DNA from: Parendozoicomonas haliclonae
Lineage (GTDB): Bacteria; Pseudomonadota; Gammaproteobacteria; Pseudomonadales; Endozoicomonadaceae
Length of the DNA stretch: 64,000 nt
Direction: 5' to 3'
Assembly: GCF_900174585.1 (NCBI RefSeq)
Contig: NZ_FWPT01000005.1
Coordinates: 248,001 to 312,000 of the forward strand
Shown here: in pieces, positions 53,114 to 62,458 of the stretch
Layout of the letters: the number at the start of each line of letters is the position of its first letter
Position numbering within the stretch: position 1 is the stretch's first letter
Notes under the pieces: generated by a model
Told to the model about the DNA's origin: nothing
What the model saw: only the letters and a program-made list of their open reading frames with translations
Databases searched by the model: none
Program-made: the position numbers and the translations under genes

Positions 53114-54454
53114 CTATTTTGAAAACCAGGGTTTAAACCAGGCCTCAACCCGAATATTTCTCATATCATCCTGCTTTGTCCGTCCTGGAGAGAGCAGATG
53201 CCGACTTCCTAATCCACGCACCAGAATTCGACTTCGGCTGATACCGGCTTTTACCAGCGCGGCACTGACCTGTTTAGCCTTAACCGCTGAGAACTCCCGG
53301 GAACGGTTTCCTTCTGACAGACCATAAAAGCCAATCAGCAGAAGGGAGCCGTTATTGTTTTCCATAAACTCGACAATCTTCTCGATGCTTTGCAGGCCAA
53401 AGTTATCAATCACCTTACCGCTGGGGGAGAAGCGGATATTGGTGCTTAGTCGTTGATAGCCAACGGTGGCGCGCTTATAGCGTGTGGAGAGACCTTCGTA
53501 ACTCACAGGGATTGTGTTGATTGTGGCCGGAATGAAGCCTGCATCTGTGACAAGCTTGCTGTGGTCCGAGGACTTAATAAATTGATAAAAGCGCCGGGCC
53601 TCTTCATTACTCGTGTCCGCTGGCATATAGAAATACAAACGGTTGGAGAGTGGGTAGTCTTCGGTCAGGATGCTGGCCTGGTCGGGCTTTATCTGCCGGT
53701 CCTTGGTGATGGATAACGCAAGTACCTTATTCCGTGGATTATTACTAAATCCTACAAACCCAACAGCGCCTTTATTGTTGGCGACGGCTTTAGAAAGTTC
53801 ATCGTTGGAGGTAAATGACTTGTGTTGATAATAGATCGGGTTTCCTGAACCCATGACGACATTCTCAAAAACTGTCCGGGTCCCTGACTTCTTGTCACGC
53901 GCCATAATGGTTACGGTTTGGTTGCTCCCTTCCAGTCGCGTCCAGTTGCCATAGAGTCCTTTAAACAGCTTGGCGGTATCCGATAGTGTCAGAGCATTAA
54001 GCGGATTCGTGTTGTTAACAATTATATTGACGGCATTGAGGGCGATCACATGTTCGGATTCAGGCGCTGAGAGATCGCCATAATTGGCTAACGCAGCAAC
54101 CTCCTGCTCCCGTATTTTTCGTGAAGAAGCCACAATTTGTGCCTCATTGTTATTGAGAGCATCAAAACCGGTACTGGAACCTTTTGAAACGATTCTGATG
54201 GATGTGGTGGGTGATGAGGACAGGCAGGTAACCAGGGTTTCATAGTTTGTGCTTTGCTGGGATATTTCGACCTGCTGGCAGCCCTGATCCTGTAAGTAGG
54301 CTTCAACCAGTACAGGAGCCAACCGGGCACCAACAGTGTTGGAGCCATGGATTTCAAAGAGATGGGGCGCCCCCCCAAAAGCTGGGAAGGCCCATAAGTG
54401 GAGCGAAAATAAGCCTATTAAGCCGAATAATCCTTTTTTCATCAGTGAATCCAT
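53114..54454 (-). CDS. PstS-like phosphate-binding domain fused to OmpA-like domain
   Basis: 446 residues; an ATG at 54442 is a shorter alternative with a typical MKKGLFGLIGLF signal start. The signal ends near AFPAFGG. Residues about 35-300 form a PstS-like phosphate-type binding domain: FEIHGSNTVGARLAPVLVEA, SKGSSTGFDALNNNEAQIVA and KKSGTRTVFENVVMG. From about 335 an OmpA_C peptidoglycan-binding domain follows: NIRFSPSGKVIDNFGLQSIE and VSAALVKAGISRSRILVRGL. The fused protein would sit in the periplasm fixed to the cell wall. No pst genes are nearby. Divergent from the F-box-like gene. Confidence 0.85.
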   Translation of the reverse strand: MDSLMKKGLFGLIGLFSLHLWAFPAFGGAPHLFEIHGSNTVGARLAPVLVEAYLQDQGCQQVEISQQSTNYETLVTCLSSSPTTSIRIVSKGSSTGFDALNNNEAQIVASSRKIREQEVAALANYGDLSAPESEHVIALNAVNIIVNNTNPLNALTLSDTAKLFKGLYGNWTRLEGSNQTVTIMARDKKSGTRTVFENVVMGSGNPIYYQHKSFTSNDELSKAVANNKGAVGFVGFSNNPRNKVLALSITKDRQIKPDQASILTEDYPLSNRLYFYMPADTSNEEARRFYQFIKSSDHSKLVTDAGFIPATINTIPVSYEGLSTRYKRATVGYQRLSTNIRFSPSGKVIDNFGLQSIEKIVEFMENNNGSLLLIGFYGLSEGNRSREFSAVKAKQVSAALVKAGISRSRILVRGLGSRHLLSPGRTKQDDMRNIRVEAWFKPWFSK

Positions 54455-54651
54455 TCTTTCAGCTCAACCGGTTAAATATAGACGATCATCTGATTTCTTC
54501 CCAAAAGCACAGAATGGGTCAGCCTGTGTCTGTATTTCTGACCAGAGTGTCAGTCCACGTTCTTCGTTCGCAGGAACATTCTCCTAAACGGGGATTCCAT
54601 AAGTTCCATGCGTTTATAACAGGACTTGGAAACAGGCTGCAGGAGGTAATT

Positions 54652-56121
54652 GTGGAGAGTATGCAGATATCGACATCAGGGAATAATCCTACCTCCCTTT
54701 CTGCTCCAGAGACCGCCCAATCACGACCGCAACAAGCTCCGTTTCAAGGGTTTTCGGTAGAAACACTTGAACATATAGCCAGTTTTCTTCCCATTCGTGG
54801 ACTTATGGCTTTCTCACGGGTCAGCCGTAGCTGTTATCAGATTGCCAGCTGGCACATCAGTTCCGGGCGGGCTTTTGCCAAAACCTGTGCAGGGCAGTTG
54901 CCGGTCTGTTATCAACCGGAGTATTTTTCCTACGCCATCAAGCCTTGGCTGCAGGTGGTTCAATCAGATTCAGATGAGGTTGACGATCTGGAATCCTGTA
55001 AAGCCCTGCCTGATTTTCCCGAACGGGTGAACCTCTCCATCGCCAAAACACTGGGAAGGCTGCCAGAGCTGAGGTTGTATCGGATATTCTGCCGAAAACA
55101 TTCCGCATATCAGGAGAATAGTTACCCTCAGTTATCTGCTGACGGAACACACTTTGCCATTAGCGATGATCATATTTTTGTGCAAACGGAGTTGTTTCGT
55201 ATTGCGGGCATCCATCCACCAGTACACGTGAAGGATCTGAATCTTGCTCCCATACTAGGCAAAAGCTATTTCTCAGAGGACAGCTGTTTTTTTGTGGCTG
55301 AAACTATTGAGCAGGGTGTGTTTATCTCCCGCAGAGATCAGCAAGGGCGATGGTCTGCCTATAAAAGACCCAATCCCAAGAAGGTGGCCAACGCCAGGGA
55401 ATCAGCCATAAATCCAATTACCCCTGTGAAAGCCAGCAGTATCACCAAGGTTCTATCTCCTGAAGGGTGCCCAGGGTATATTCGCGAGGTGTTCAGCCCG
55501 GACTGGTTACATGTGGTCACAGTGAACAGAGCCTGTATGGAAATGTTTTCTCAGATGGAATCGAAAAAATGGGCGCGAAGCTCCCCATTGATTTCTGTGC
55601 TTCATGAAGAGTCACCCCCTACGCCTATTCAGGTCACATTTAGCCCCGACAGCTACCACTGTGTGTTTAAGCCGGGTTTAGGGCCACCTGCACAATTACT
55701 CACTACAAAATGTGCGCTGGTGTATACCTTCAATCGGCATAGTTGTTTTTGGCACCAAACGGGAGTCATTCGTTGTGACAAGACCATACGCCATATCAGT
55801 TTCAGCCCTAACTCTGTCCTGTTAGGTGTCGCAGCCAATGATAAAACCCTGCGGATCTATGGCCGCACCTGCTATGGCATCTGGATGCAGAAAGGAATCT
55901 ATCGTTTTTGTCATGCTGTTGATCACGTTTCATTCACCAAAGATAATTTTCATGTCATCGTGACCACAGGCAGCATCATGCACTACCTGACTATCGGAAA
56001 GATGGGAAATAACAGGGCAGAGCAGCAACTCGGCAGGGCTAAGCATAAACAGAAGACTGAGCAGACGTTAAGGTTACAGCCGCCTTCCAAAAGATATCAT
56101 CTTCGTGTGCCTGCCGCTTGA
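54652..56121 (+). CDS. F-box-like domain plus WD40/beta-propeller-like repeats, eukaryotic-like
   Basis: 489 residues from the GTG at 54652, which is five bases after AGGAGG; the ATG at 54661 is too close to its own weak site. Residues 34-68 match the F-box pattern: FSVETLEHIASFLP, then IRGLMAFSRVSRSCYQIASW (Leu/Ile spacing, FLP, and a V-S-R-x-C-Y end). The middle (about 140-300) has spaced hydrophobic-Gly-Trp text. Later repeats look like WD/propeller blades: VTFSPDSYHCVFKPG, ISFSPNSVLLGVAANDKTLR, VSFTKDNFHVIVTTG, each about 50 residues apart. The C-terminus is basic (QLGRAKHKQKTEQTLRL). F-box proteins recruit host SCF ubiquitin ligases; bacterial ones are effectors. No secretion signal is visible. 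Confidence 0.7.
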   Translation: MESMQISTSGNNPTSLSAPETAQSRPQQAPFQGFSVETLEHIASFLPIRGLMAFSRVSRSCYQIASWHISSGRAFAKTCAGQLPVCYQPEYFSYAIKPWLQVVQSDSDEVDDLESCKALPDFPERVNLSIAKTLGRLPELRLYRIFCRKHSAYQENSYPQLSADGTHFAISDDHIFVQTELFRIAGIHPPVHVKDLNLAPILGKSYFSEDSCFFVAETIEQGVFISRRDQQGRWSAYKRPNPKKVANARESAINPITPVKASSITKVLSPEGCPGYIREVFSPDWLHVVTVNRACMEMFSQMESKKWARSSPLISVLHEESPPTPIQVTFSPDSYHCVFKPGLGPPAQLLTTKCALVYTFNRHSCFWHQTGVIRCDKTIRHISFSPNSVLLGVAANDKTLRIYGRTCYGIWMQKGIYRFCHAVDHVSFTKDNFHVIVTTGSIMHYLTIGKMGNNRAEQQLGRAKHKQKTEQTLRLQPPSKRYHLRVPAA

Positions 56122-56150
56122 TCGAGCCGCTAACAATAGACCGGGAATAA

Positions 56151-56186
56151 AAAAGACCGGAAACCCTTGAGGGCTTCCGGTCTTTT
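56151..56186. terminator. Bidirectional terminator
   Basis: AAAAGACCGGAA pairs with TTCCGGTCTTTT, with an inner CCCTTGAGGG-like pairing. It serves both the F-box-like gene and acnB. Confidence 0.9.
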
Positions 56187-56210
56187 GGCGCTTAGTTAAA
56201 AAGCGAAGCG

Positions 56211-58802
56211 TTAGCTGGCTTTGGCAATAATCGCGTCAGCCGCCTTCTGGTAGCTGGCAACCTTGTCAAAGTTCAGGTAGCGATAGATTTCACCGGACAT
56301 GCTGTCGAGGTTCTGAGCATAAGCCATGTACTCGTCCGCAGTCGGGATACGGCCAATGATCGCACCTACTGCTGCCAGTTCGGCAGAGCAGAGGTAAACA
56401 TTGGCGCCGTCACCCAGACGGTTCGGGAAGTTACGGGTGGAAGTGGACAGTACAGTCGCACCGGCGTTCACTCGTGCCTGGTTACCCATGCACAGGGAGC
56501 AGCCCGGAACTTCGGTACGGACACCGGCCTTGCCGTAAATGTTGTAGTAGCCTTCCTCCATCAACTGGTCTTTGTCCATCTTGGTCGGAGGACTCATCCA
56601 GAAGCGGGTCTGCAGCGGCTCTTTGTTCTGCTCCAGCAGCTTACCAGCGGCACGGAAGTGACCGATGTTGGTCATGCAGGAACCCAGGAAGACTTCATCA
56701 ACCTTGTCGCCGGCAACATCAGACAGAGTACGGGCATCGTCAGGATCGTTTGGCGCACACAGGATAGGCTCCTTGATATCGGCCAGATCGATCTCGATGA
56801 TTTCCGCGTACTCGGCGTCAGCGTCAGCACGCATCAGCTCAGGGTTGGCCAGCCACTCTTCCATCTTCTGAGCACGACGCTCCAGAGTACGAGGGTCGCC
56901 GTAACCTTCGCTGATCATCCAGCGCAGCATGGTGATGTTGGAGCGCAGGTACTCAGCCACAGACTCTTCGGACAGCGTGATGGTACAACCGGCAGCGGAA
57001 CGCTCGGCAGAAGCATCGGACAGCTCGAATGCCTGCTCAACGGTCAGGGATTCCAGACCTTCGATTTCCAGTACGCGACCGGAGAAGGCGTTCTTCTTAC
57101 CGGCTTTCTCAACGGTCAGCAGACCTTGCTTGATACCGTACAAAGGAATGGCGTGTACCAGATCACGCAGGGTGATACCCGGCTGCATTTCGCCTTTGAA
57201 GCGCACAAGAATGGACTCTGGCATATCCAGCGGCATAACACCGGTAGCCGCAGCAAAAGCAACCAGACCGGAACCGGCCGGGAAGGAGATGCCCATTGGG
57301 AAACGGGTGTGGGAGTCACCACCGGTACCCACGGTATCTGGCAGCAGCATACGGTTCAGCCAGCTGTGGATGATACCGTCGCCCGGACGCAGGGCAACAC
57401 CACCACGGTTCATGATGAAGTCTGGCAGGGTGTGCTGCATTTCAACGTCAACAGGCTTTGGATAAGCCGCGGTGTGACAGAAAGACTGCATAACCAGATC
57501 GGAAGAGAAGCCCAGGCAAGCCAGGTCTTTCAGTTCGTCACGGGTCATTGGGCCAGTAGTGTCCTGGGAACCAACAGTGGTCATCTTAGGCTCGCAGTAC
57601 TGACCGGCACGTACGCCTTCAACACCACAGGCCTTGCCGACCATCTTCTGAGCCAGGGTAAAGCCCTTGCCGGAATCGTTCGGAGCAACCGGACGACGGA
57701 ACACATCAGAAGCGCCCAGCCCCAGAGCTTCGCGAGCCTTGTCAGTCAGACCACGACCGATAATCAGATTAATACGGCCACCGGCCTGGACTTCATCCAG
57801 AATCACGTCGGACTTGTAGGAAAACTCGGAGATGGTTTCGCCGGCTTCGTTCAGTACCTTGCCTTCATAAGGACGGATATCAATCACGTCACCCATGTTC
57901 ATCTTGTCAACCGGGGCTTCAAAAACCAGCGCGCCAGCATCTTCCATGGTGTTGAAGAAGATAGGAGCCACCTTACCGCCGATGCAGACACCACCGCCGC
58001 GCTTGTTAGGCACGCCCGGCATATCATCACCGAAGAACCACAGTACAGAGTTAGTCGCAGACTTACGGGAAGAACCGGTGCCAACCACGTCCCCAACAAA
58101 CGCAACCGGCAGGCCTTTCGCCTTGATCTCTTCGATCTGAGCCATAGGGCCGGTAACACCGTGCTCTTCCGGGGTCAGACCGTCACGGGTCATCTTGTAG
58201 GCCGCGCGGGCATGCAGAGGGATATCGGGACGGGACCAGGCATCCGGCGCCGGAGACAGATCGTCGGTGTTGGTTTCACCGGTGACCTTGAATACGGTCA
58301 TCTTGATGCTGTCAGCCACTTTAGGACGCTGAGTAAACCACTCTGCGTCTGCCCAGCTTTGCAGCACGGCTTTGGCATTGGCATTACCGGCCTTGGCTTT
58401 CTCTTCCACATCGTGGAAAGCATCAAACATCAGCAGGGTGCTTTTCAGCTCGGTTGCTGCCAGTTCTGCCAGATTGGCATCATCCAGCAGTTCAACCAGA
58501 GTGGTAATGTTGTAACCACCGTGCATATTGCCAAGCAGGGCAACGGCTTTCTCTTTGGTCAGCAGTGGAGAGCTGGCTTCACCGGCGACGATTGCGGACA
58601 GGAAACCGGCTTTTACGTAAGCCGCTTCGTCAACACCAGGAGGAATACGGTTTTCCAGCAGATCGAGCAGGAACTCTTCTTCACCTGCAGGAGGGTTTTT
58701 AAGCAGCTCAACCAGGTCGGTCACCTGATCGGCGTTCAGAGGTTTTGGCGGGACACCTTCCGCTGCACGCTCTTCGACGTGTTTACGATATGCTTCTAGC
58801 AT
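56211..58802 (-). CDS. acnB: Aconitate hydratase B (AcnB)
   Basis: 863 residues, the standard AcnB length and domain order: N-terminal HEAT-like domain, swivelling domain, then catalytic domains. The iron-sulfur cysteines are in VFLGSCMTNIGHF (near 709) and PGCSLCMGNQARV (near 768 and 771). Other signature text is TVGSQDTTGPMTRDELKDL and PDTVGTGGDSHTRFPMGISF. Interconverts citrate and isocitrate in the TCA cycle; apo-AcnB binds RNA in E. coli. Single gene with a 361-base upstream gap. Confidence 0.98.
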   Translation of the reverse strand: MLEAYRKHVEERAAEGVPPKPLNADQVTDLVELLKNPPAGEEEFLLDLLENRIPPGVDEAAYVKAGFLSAIVAGEASSPLLTKEKAVALLGNMHGGYNITTLVELLDDANLAELAATELKSTLLMFDAFHDVEEKAKAGNANAKAVLQSWADAEWFTQRPKVADSIKMTVFKVTGETNTDDLSPAPDAWSRPDIPLHARAAYKMTRDGLTPEEHGVTGPMAQIEEIKAKGLPVAFVGDVVGTGSSRKSATNSVLWFFGDDMPGVPNKRGGGVCIGGKVAPIFFNTMEDAGALVFEAPVDKMNMGDVIDIRPYEGKVLNEAGETISEFSYKSDVILDEVQAGGRINLIIGRGLTDKAREALGLGASDVFRRPVAPNDSGKGFTLAQKMVGKACGVEGVRAGQYCEPKMTTVGSQDTTGPMTRDELKDLACLGFSSDLVMQSFCHTAAYPKPVDVEMQHTLPDFIMNRGGVALRPGDGIIHSWLNRMLLPDTVGTGGDSHTRFPMGISFPAGSGLVAFAAATGVMPLDMPESILVRFKGEMQPGITLRDLVHAIPLYGIKQGLLTVEKAGKKNAFSGRVLEIEGLESLTVEQAFELSDASAERSAAGCTITLSEESVAEYLRSNITMLRWMISEGYGDPRTLERRAQKMEEWLANPELMRADADAEYAEIIEIDLADIKEPILCAPNDPDDARTLSDVAGDKVDEVFLGSCMTNIGHFRAAGKLLEQNKEPLQTRFWMSPPTKMDKDQLMEEGYYNIYGKAGVRTEVPGCSLCMGNQARVNAGATVLSTSTRNFPNRLGDGANVYLCSAELAAVGAIIGRIPTADEYMAYAQNLDSMSGEIYRYLNFDKVASYQKAADAIIAKAS

Positions 58803-59163
58803 TCAATTACCCTCATCAAAGGATCTGCCTGACAGTGTTGTCCGGCCAAATTGCCTGGCTCGTGCGGGTAGCGTATTCATGCCTGTATGTAATGCATGAA
58901 CAGGAGCGCGACAGACTCCGTGCCTGATAGGGCCTTCCATGGGTTGCTTGTTGGCATGCCAGGGAGAAGCACGCAGTCGTAGAAAAGTGAGTCTGTCCGG
59001 CAATCCAGCCCGTGGCAGAGCCGCGTTACTGAATTCGTTTTGTTGTCGGCGGCGTGAGTATAACCGATGGACCACTATCAAGTTAAGTAGATACCGAGGC
59101 AACAATTATAAATACAGTGAATACCGGTTATTTCCCTTAATTTTATGGGGTTATAGCCTCGAA
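58803..59163. other. Intergenic: acnB upstream region
   Basis: 361 bases between acnB and the next gene, both on the minus strand. The short frames in it have no support. It should hold the acnB promoter and leader, but I saw no clear regulator site. Confidence 0.5.
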
Positions 59164-60648
59164 TCAGGTCCCTGTATCGGAATAATAAGCATTGTATGTG
59201 TTGCGGAAATGAACAGCCGGCATCTGCATACGGGCAGCACGGTAGAAACGTTCCCCTACAGACCGGGATGCGGCATTCATCAGCCCGGCAGCCAGCCACC
59301 AGACCGCTTGATGCCCTAGCTTGTACAGTTCCTGAGTTCGGTAGTTTAATTGAGCCGGCTGGCTGTTGGTCATGGCGCGCAGATAATTAAGCTGAACAGT
59401 AATGGGTTCAACGTCGGTAATCAGGCTGATGCGGGGCAGAGTCGGATGCAGGCTTTGATCCTGCCAGTCCAGAAGCAGGAGACCCGGCTGCTCTCCGGGG
59501 CTATTGATGGTGGCCAGAGTATCGCTGACTACGCTGCGGGAAGAATGCAGCAATAGCGGTGGTTGAATGGGCGTTTCCCTATTGGCCAGTGCTTCCGGTA
59601 AATAATCCGGCAATCGCTGAATGATCTGATGGGATAACGGGTTCAGGGTATTAATGGCCAGATCATTGCTGTCCGATAAGTCGCTGTGCCACCAGTTTAT
59701 TGGTTGATCATTATGCAGATAGCTGGCAACCAGTGTATGAGAGCCAGAGCCTTGTTCAGTGAATGATTGCAGATACAGCCGGGTAGTAATGTCATCACTC
59801 ACCGGATACAGCCGTAAACGATAAATTTTACGCAGTCGTGCCTGATCAAAAAGAGTCAGCCAGGCCCGAGTCGCGGCTGTTTCTTCGACGCTGTCATCAA
59901 CGATGCGACTTTGCGGAAAGAGTTCAATATCAATGACCGAATCGCGACCCGTATGGCTGGTGTTATAAATCAGCGTAACCCGCCCCTGACGGCTCAGGGT
60001 TTGATTCTCAAAGGCAATCGGCAATATGTGCTGGTTGTCTGGCAGCAGTTGCAGATTCGGATCGGTCAGTGTTTTAAACAGGGTGTGACTATAAGCCGGA
60101 AGACTCGCAAGAAGATAACCGAGTAAATTATCTGGCAAACGGTTCGCCAGCCAGGGGGAAAAGTTGGTCAGTACCAAGGCCCGAAACAAAGTGTCCTGCA
60201 GATTTTCACTTTCCGTGATCTGTTGCAGATTACCTGCAGCCAGGAGGTGCCAGAGGGTACCCCGGAGCGATTGATGGGTCAGGAGATTATCGTACCCCTT
60301 TTCATCCCAATGAAAGCTGCGCAATAACGGGTAGAGCAGGCTGGAGCCCGCAGCAATGCCAACGGCCTTGAGCGCAGCCATGGTTTCCGCACCGGCAATA
60401 TCGGTGACGGCATTGGGCAAAGGTGGCCGGGGAATGGACATATTACGGACCATATAGGCGGGCATCCATTCCGGCAGTGTCGCCAGATCAAAGTTACGAC
60501 CACTGCCCTGAAGCAGCTGTATCTCACTGTTATTGGTCCAGTCATTCATGCCGGACTGAGAGGAGTCAGCATAAACAGCGTTGCACAGCAGAAGGGCTAT
60601 CAGGAATGCAGAAGTGAACAGGGCAGGTGTGAAGGCCTTAATCGACAC
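59164..60648 (-). CDS. Orphan exported protein
   Basis: 494 residues, unknown. GTG start with GGAAGAG upstream. Signal peptide of about 27 residues ending AVYA. The mature protein has helical segments near the N-terminus (TLWHLLAAGNLQQITESENL), then strand-rich text (VTLIYNTSHTGRDSVIDIEL) and a long helical end. Few cysteines, no lipobox, no membrane helix beyond the signal, so soluble periplasmic or secreted. No known domain recognised. A short hairpin (60712-60730) lies between it and the Usp gene. Confidence 0.65.
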   Translation of the reverse strand: MSIKAFTPALFTSAFLIALLLCNAVYADSSQSGMNDWTNNSEIQLLQGSGRNFDLATLPEWMPAYMVRNMSIPRPPLPNAVTDIAGAETMAALKAVGIAAGSSLLYPLLRSFHWDEKGYDNLLTHQSLRGTLWHLLAAGNLQQITESENLQDTLFRALVLTNFSPWLANRLPDNLLGYLLASLPAYSHTLFKTLTDPNLQLLPDNQHILPIAFENQTLSRQGRVTLIYNTSHTGRDSVIDIELFPQSRIVDDSVEETAATRAWLTLFDQARLRKIYRLRLYPVSDDITTRLYLQSFTEQGSGSHTLVASYLHNDQPINWWHSDLSDSNDLAINTLNPLSHQIIQRLPDYLPEALANRETPIQPPLLLHSSRSVVSDTLATINSPGEQPGLLLLDWQDQSLHPTLPRISLITDVEPITVQLNYLRAMTNSQPAQLNYRTQELYKLGHQAVWWLAAGLMNAASRSVGERFYRAARMQMPAVHFRNTYNAYYSDTGT

Positions 60649-60736
60649 GGATACTCTTCCCCCACATTAACCTGCCTTTATAAAAGTCGGGATAATGTAG
60701 GAGAAGGGTGGGCTGTCAGCCAGTGACAGCGTGTTA

Positions 60737-61594
60737 TTAATTTTTGCCGAGGACTTTTTCCAGCGGATCCATCAGATCCCGAGGGCGCAGAGCCAGCACA
60801 TCGGTATGGATCATACCGAGAATCTGCTCAGCGGTATTGCCCAGCAGAGCCCCCTTCAGGCTGGTATTGGCCACAGTCCCCATCACCACCAGAGAGGCAT
60901 CCACTTCTTTGCTCAGTTCCGGGATAAAGGTTTCCGCCGGGCCTTCCTTCACATGGATATTGTCTGTTGGAACTTCATACTGCTCGGCCAGCTTTTCGCA
61001 GTTGTCCTGATAACGATTGCGGGCATCGGCTTCAGTATCTTCGCCGGTCAGCATCAGGCCTGGATAGGCACTGCCCATATGCAACTCACTTTCGGTGAAA
61101 TTGGCGATGGCCGCAGCGTGTTCCAGAATGACATCATTGAGGATGGCGTGGTCACTGTCTTTCGGGCAGGCATCAATCGCAGCCAGAATCCGGCCTTTCA
61201 TCCAGCTGGTATCATTACGCACCAACAGAATAGGCACCCGGCACTGACGCAGCAGGTTCCAGTCTTCCGGACGACTGATCAGGGTTTTCAGGCCATGTTC
61301 TTTCTTGGGCTGTTTTATAACCAGACTGCAGCGCTCAACCTGACGCACATGGATAATGGTTTCGATAACACCGCCATGCCACTGCTCACTGCCGGTCACA
61401 TCCAGACCTTCATCACGCAGCGGTTTCAGCATGGCTTCAAGAGCGGCTTTGGTCTGCTCGGTTGGGTGTGGGTTGGGAGCCAGTGCCACCAGGGGAACGC
61501 CCGTCGCTTTGGCAATCATCCGGGCCCGGTTCAAGGCAATGCTGATCTCTTTTCGGGTATCAACAATGGCAAGGATTCTGGTCAAACTACGCAT
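60737..61594 (-). CDS. Tandem universal stress protein (UspE-like)
   Basis: 285 residues made of two Usp domains, about 1-140 and 150-285. The first begins ILAIVDTRKEISIALNRARM, the second ILAAIDACPKDSDHAILNDV and ends with ATP-type loop VVMGTVANTSLKGALLGNTA (G-x2-G-x9-G-S/N-like). E. coli UspE has 316 residues with the same layout. GGGAGT lies five bases before the ATG. Cytosolic stress protein. Single-gene unit, divergent from miaE. Confidence 0.85.
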   Translation of the reverse strand: MRSLTRILAIVDTRKEISIALNRARMIAKATGVPLVALAPNPHPTEQTKAALEAMLKPLRDEGLDVTGSEQWHGGVIETIIHVRQVERCSLVIKQPKKEHGLKTLISRPEDWNLLRQCRVPILLVRNDTSWMKGRILAAIDACPKDSDHAILNDVILEHAAAIANFTESELHMGSAYPGLMLTGEDTEADARNRYQDNCEKLAEQYEVPTDNIHVKEGPAETFIPELSKEVDASLVVMGTVANTSLKGALLGNTAEQILGMIHTDVLALRPRDLMDPLEKVLGKN

Positions 61595-61789
61595 GAAGCA
61601 CTCCCTTTAGCACGTTGTTTTAAAAATTGTTATCAGACTGTCAGGCTTCTTATGAAACTAGAATAACAGTGATAACACAGTAAAATTTGATGCAGGTCAA
61701 AGTTTGCGCCGCAATCTGGACGAACGTTTGTTCTTTTTGGGGTGAAATTCCTCGTTTTGCAGGGCTACGTCTGCTTACGGAAATATAGG

Positions 61790-61795
61790 TATAAT
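61790..61795 (+). promoter_or_regulatory. Possible -10 box upstream of miaE
   Basis: TATAAT at 61790-61795, 34 bases before the miaE start. I find no good -35 at 17 bases, so the promoter is tentative. Confidence 0.35.
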
Positions 61796-61828
61796 GCGCG
61801 CACGAGCAATAATAAGGACAATACCATC

Positions 61829-62458
61829 ATGAGCGGACAGAACTGGCAGTTACCTGAGCGGGATCAGTTTCTGTTATGTGCAACACCTGACGCCTGGCTG
61901 GCGCAGGCGGTTGAGAACCTCGATACTTTGCTGATCGACCATGCCAACTGTGAAAAGAAAGCCGCAGCGACCGCCATTAATCTGATGTTCCGTTACACCG
62001 GTCATCTGGATTTACAGAACAAGATGTCCCGTCTGGCCCGGGAAGAGCTTGTCCATTATGAACAGGTACTGCGACTGCTGAAAAAGCGCGGCATTGCCTA
62101 TGAGCCTCTCTCCGCATCCCGTTATGCCTCCCGTATGCGCGCCAATGTCCGCACCCATGAACCGGAACGGATGATTGATACTCTGGTGGTAGGTGCCTTT
62201 ATTGAAGCCCGCAGCTGTGAACGCTTTGAAGCCATAGCGCCACTATTGGATGAAGAGCTGCAGAAGTTTTACCTGGGGTTATTGAAGTCGGAAGCCCGTC
62301 ACTTTCAGGATTATCTGACCCTGGCCAGAAATGTGGCCGGCTATGATGTCGCCGACCGGATTGCAGTGTTTGCGGAAGCGGACCGGGCGGCAGTGGAAGA
62401 TCCTGATGAGGAATTTCGCTTCCACTCCGGATGCCCGGCATCAACTCTCGGCTGTTGA
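61829..62458 (+). CDS. miaE: tRNA 2-methylthio-N6-isopentenyladenosine hydroxylase (MiaE)
   Basis: 209 residues from the ATG at 61829, with AAGGA eleven bases upstream; an upstream GTG adds 29 non-conserved residues. Diiron four-helix bundle ligands are seen in DHANCEKKAAATA, LAREELVHYEQVL, FIEARSCERFEAI and LLKSEARHFQDYL. It hydroxylates ms2i6A37 in tRNAs that read U-starting codons, after MiaA and MiaB. Its last 18 bases overlap the convergent gene. Confidence 0.95.
   Translation: MSGQNWQLPERDQFLLCATPDAWLAQAVENLDTLLIDHANCEKKAAATAINLMFRYTGHLDLQNKMSRLAREELVHYEQVLRLLKKRGIAYEPLSASRYASRMRANVRTHEPERMIDTLVVGAFIEARSCERFEAIAPLLDEELQKFYLGLLKSEARHFQDYLTLARNVAGYDVADRIAVFAEADRAAVEDPDEEFRFHSGCPASTLGC

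Noticed and set aside
56658-58799. 713-codon open frame antisense to acnB
   Set aside because: Shadow of the highly biased acnB codons; translation lacks any family feature.
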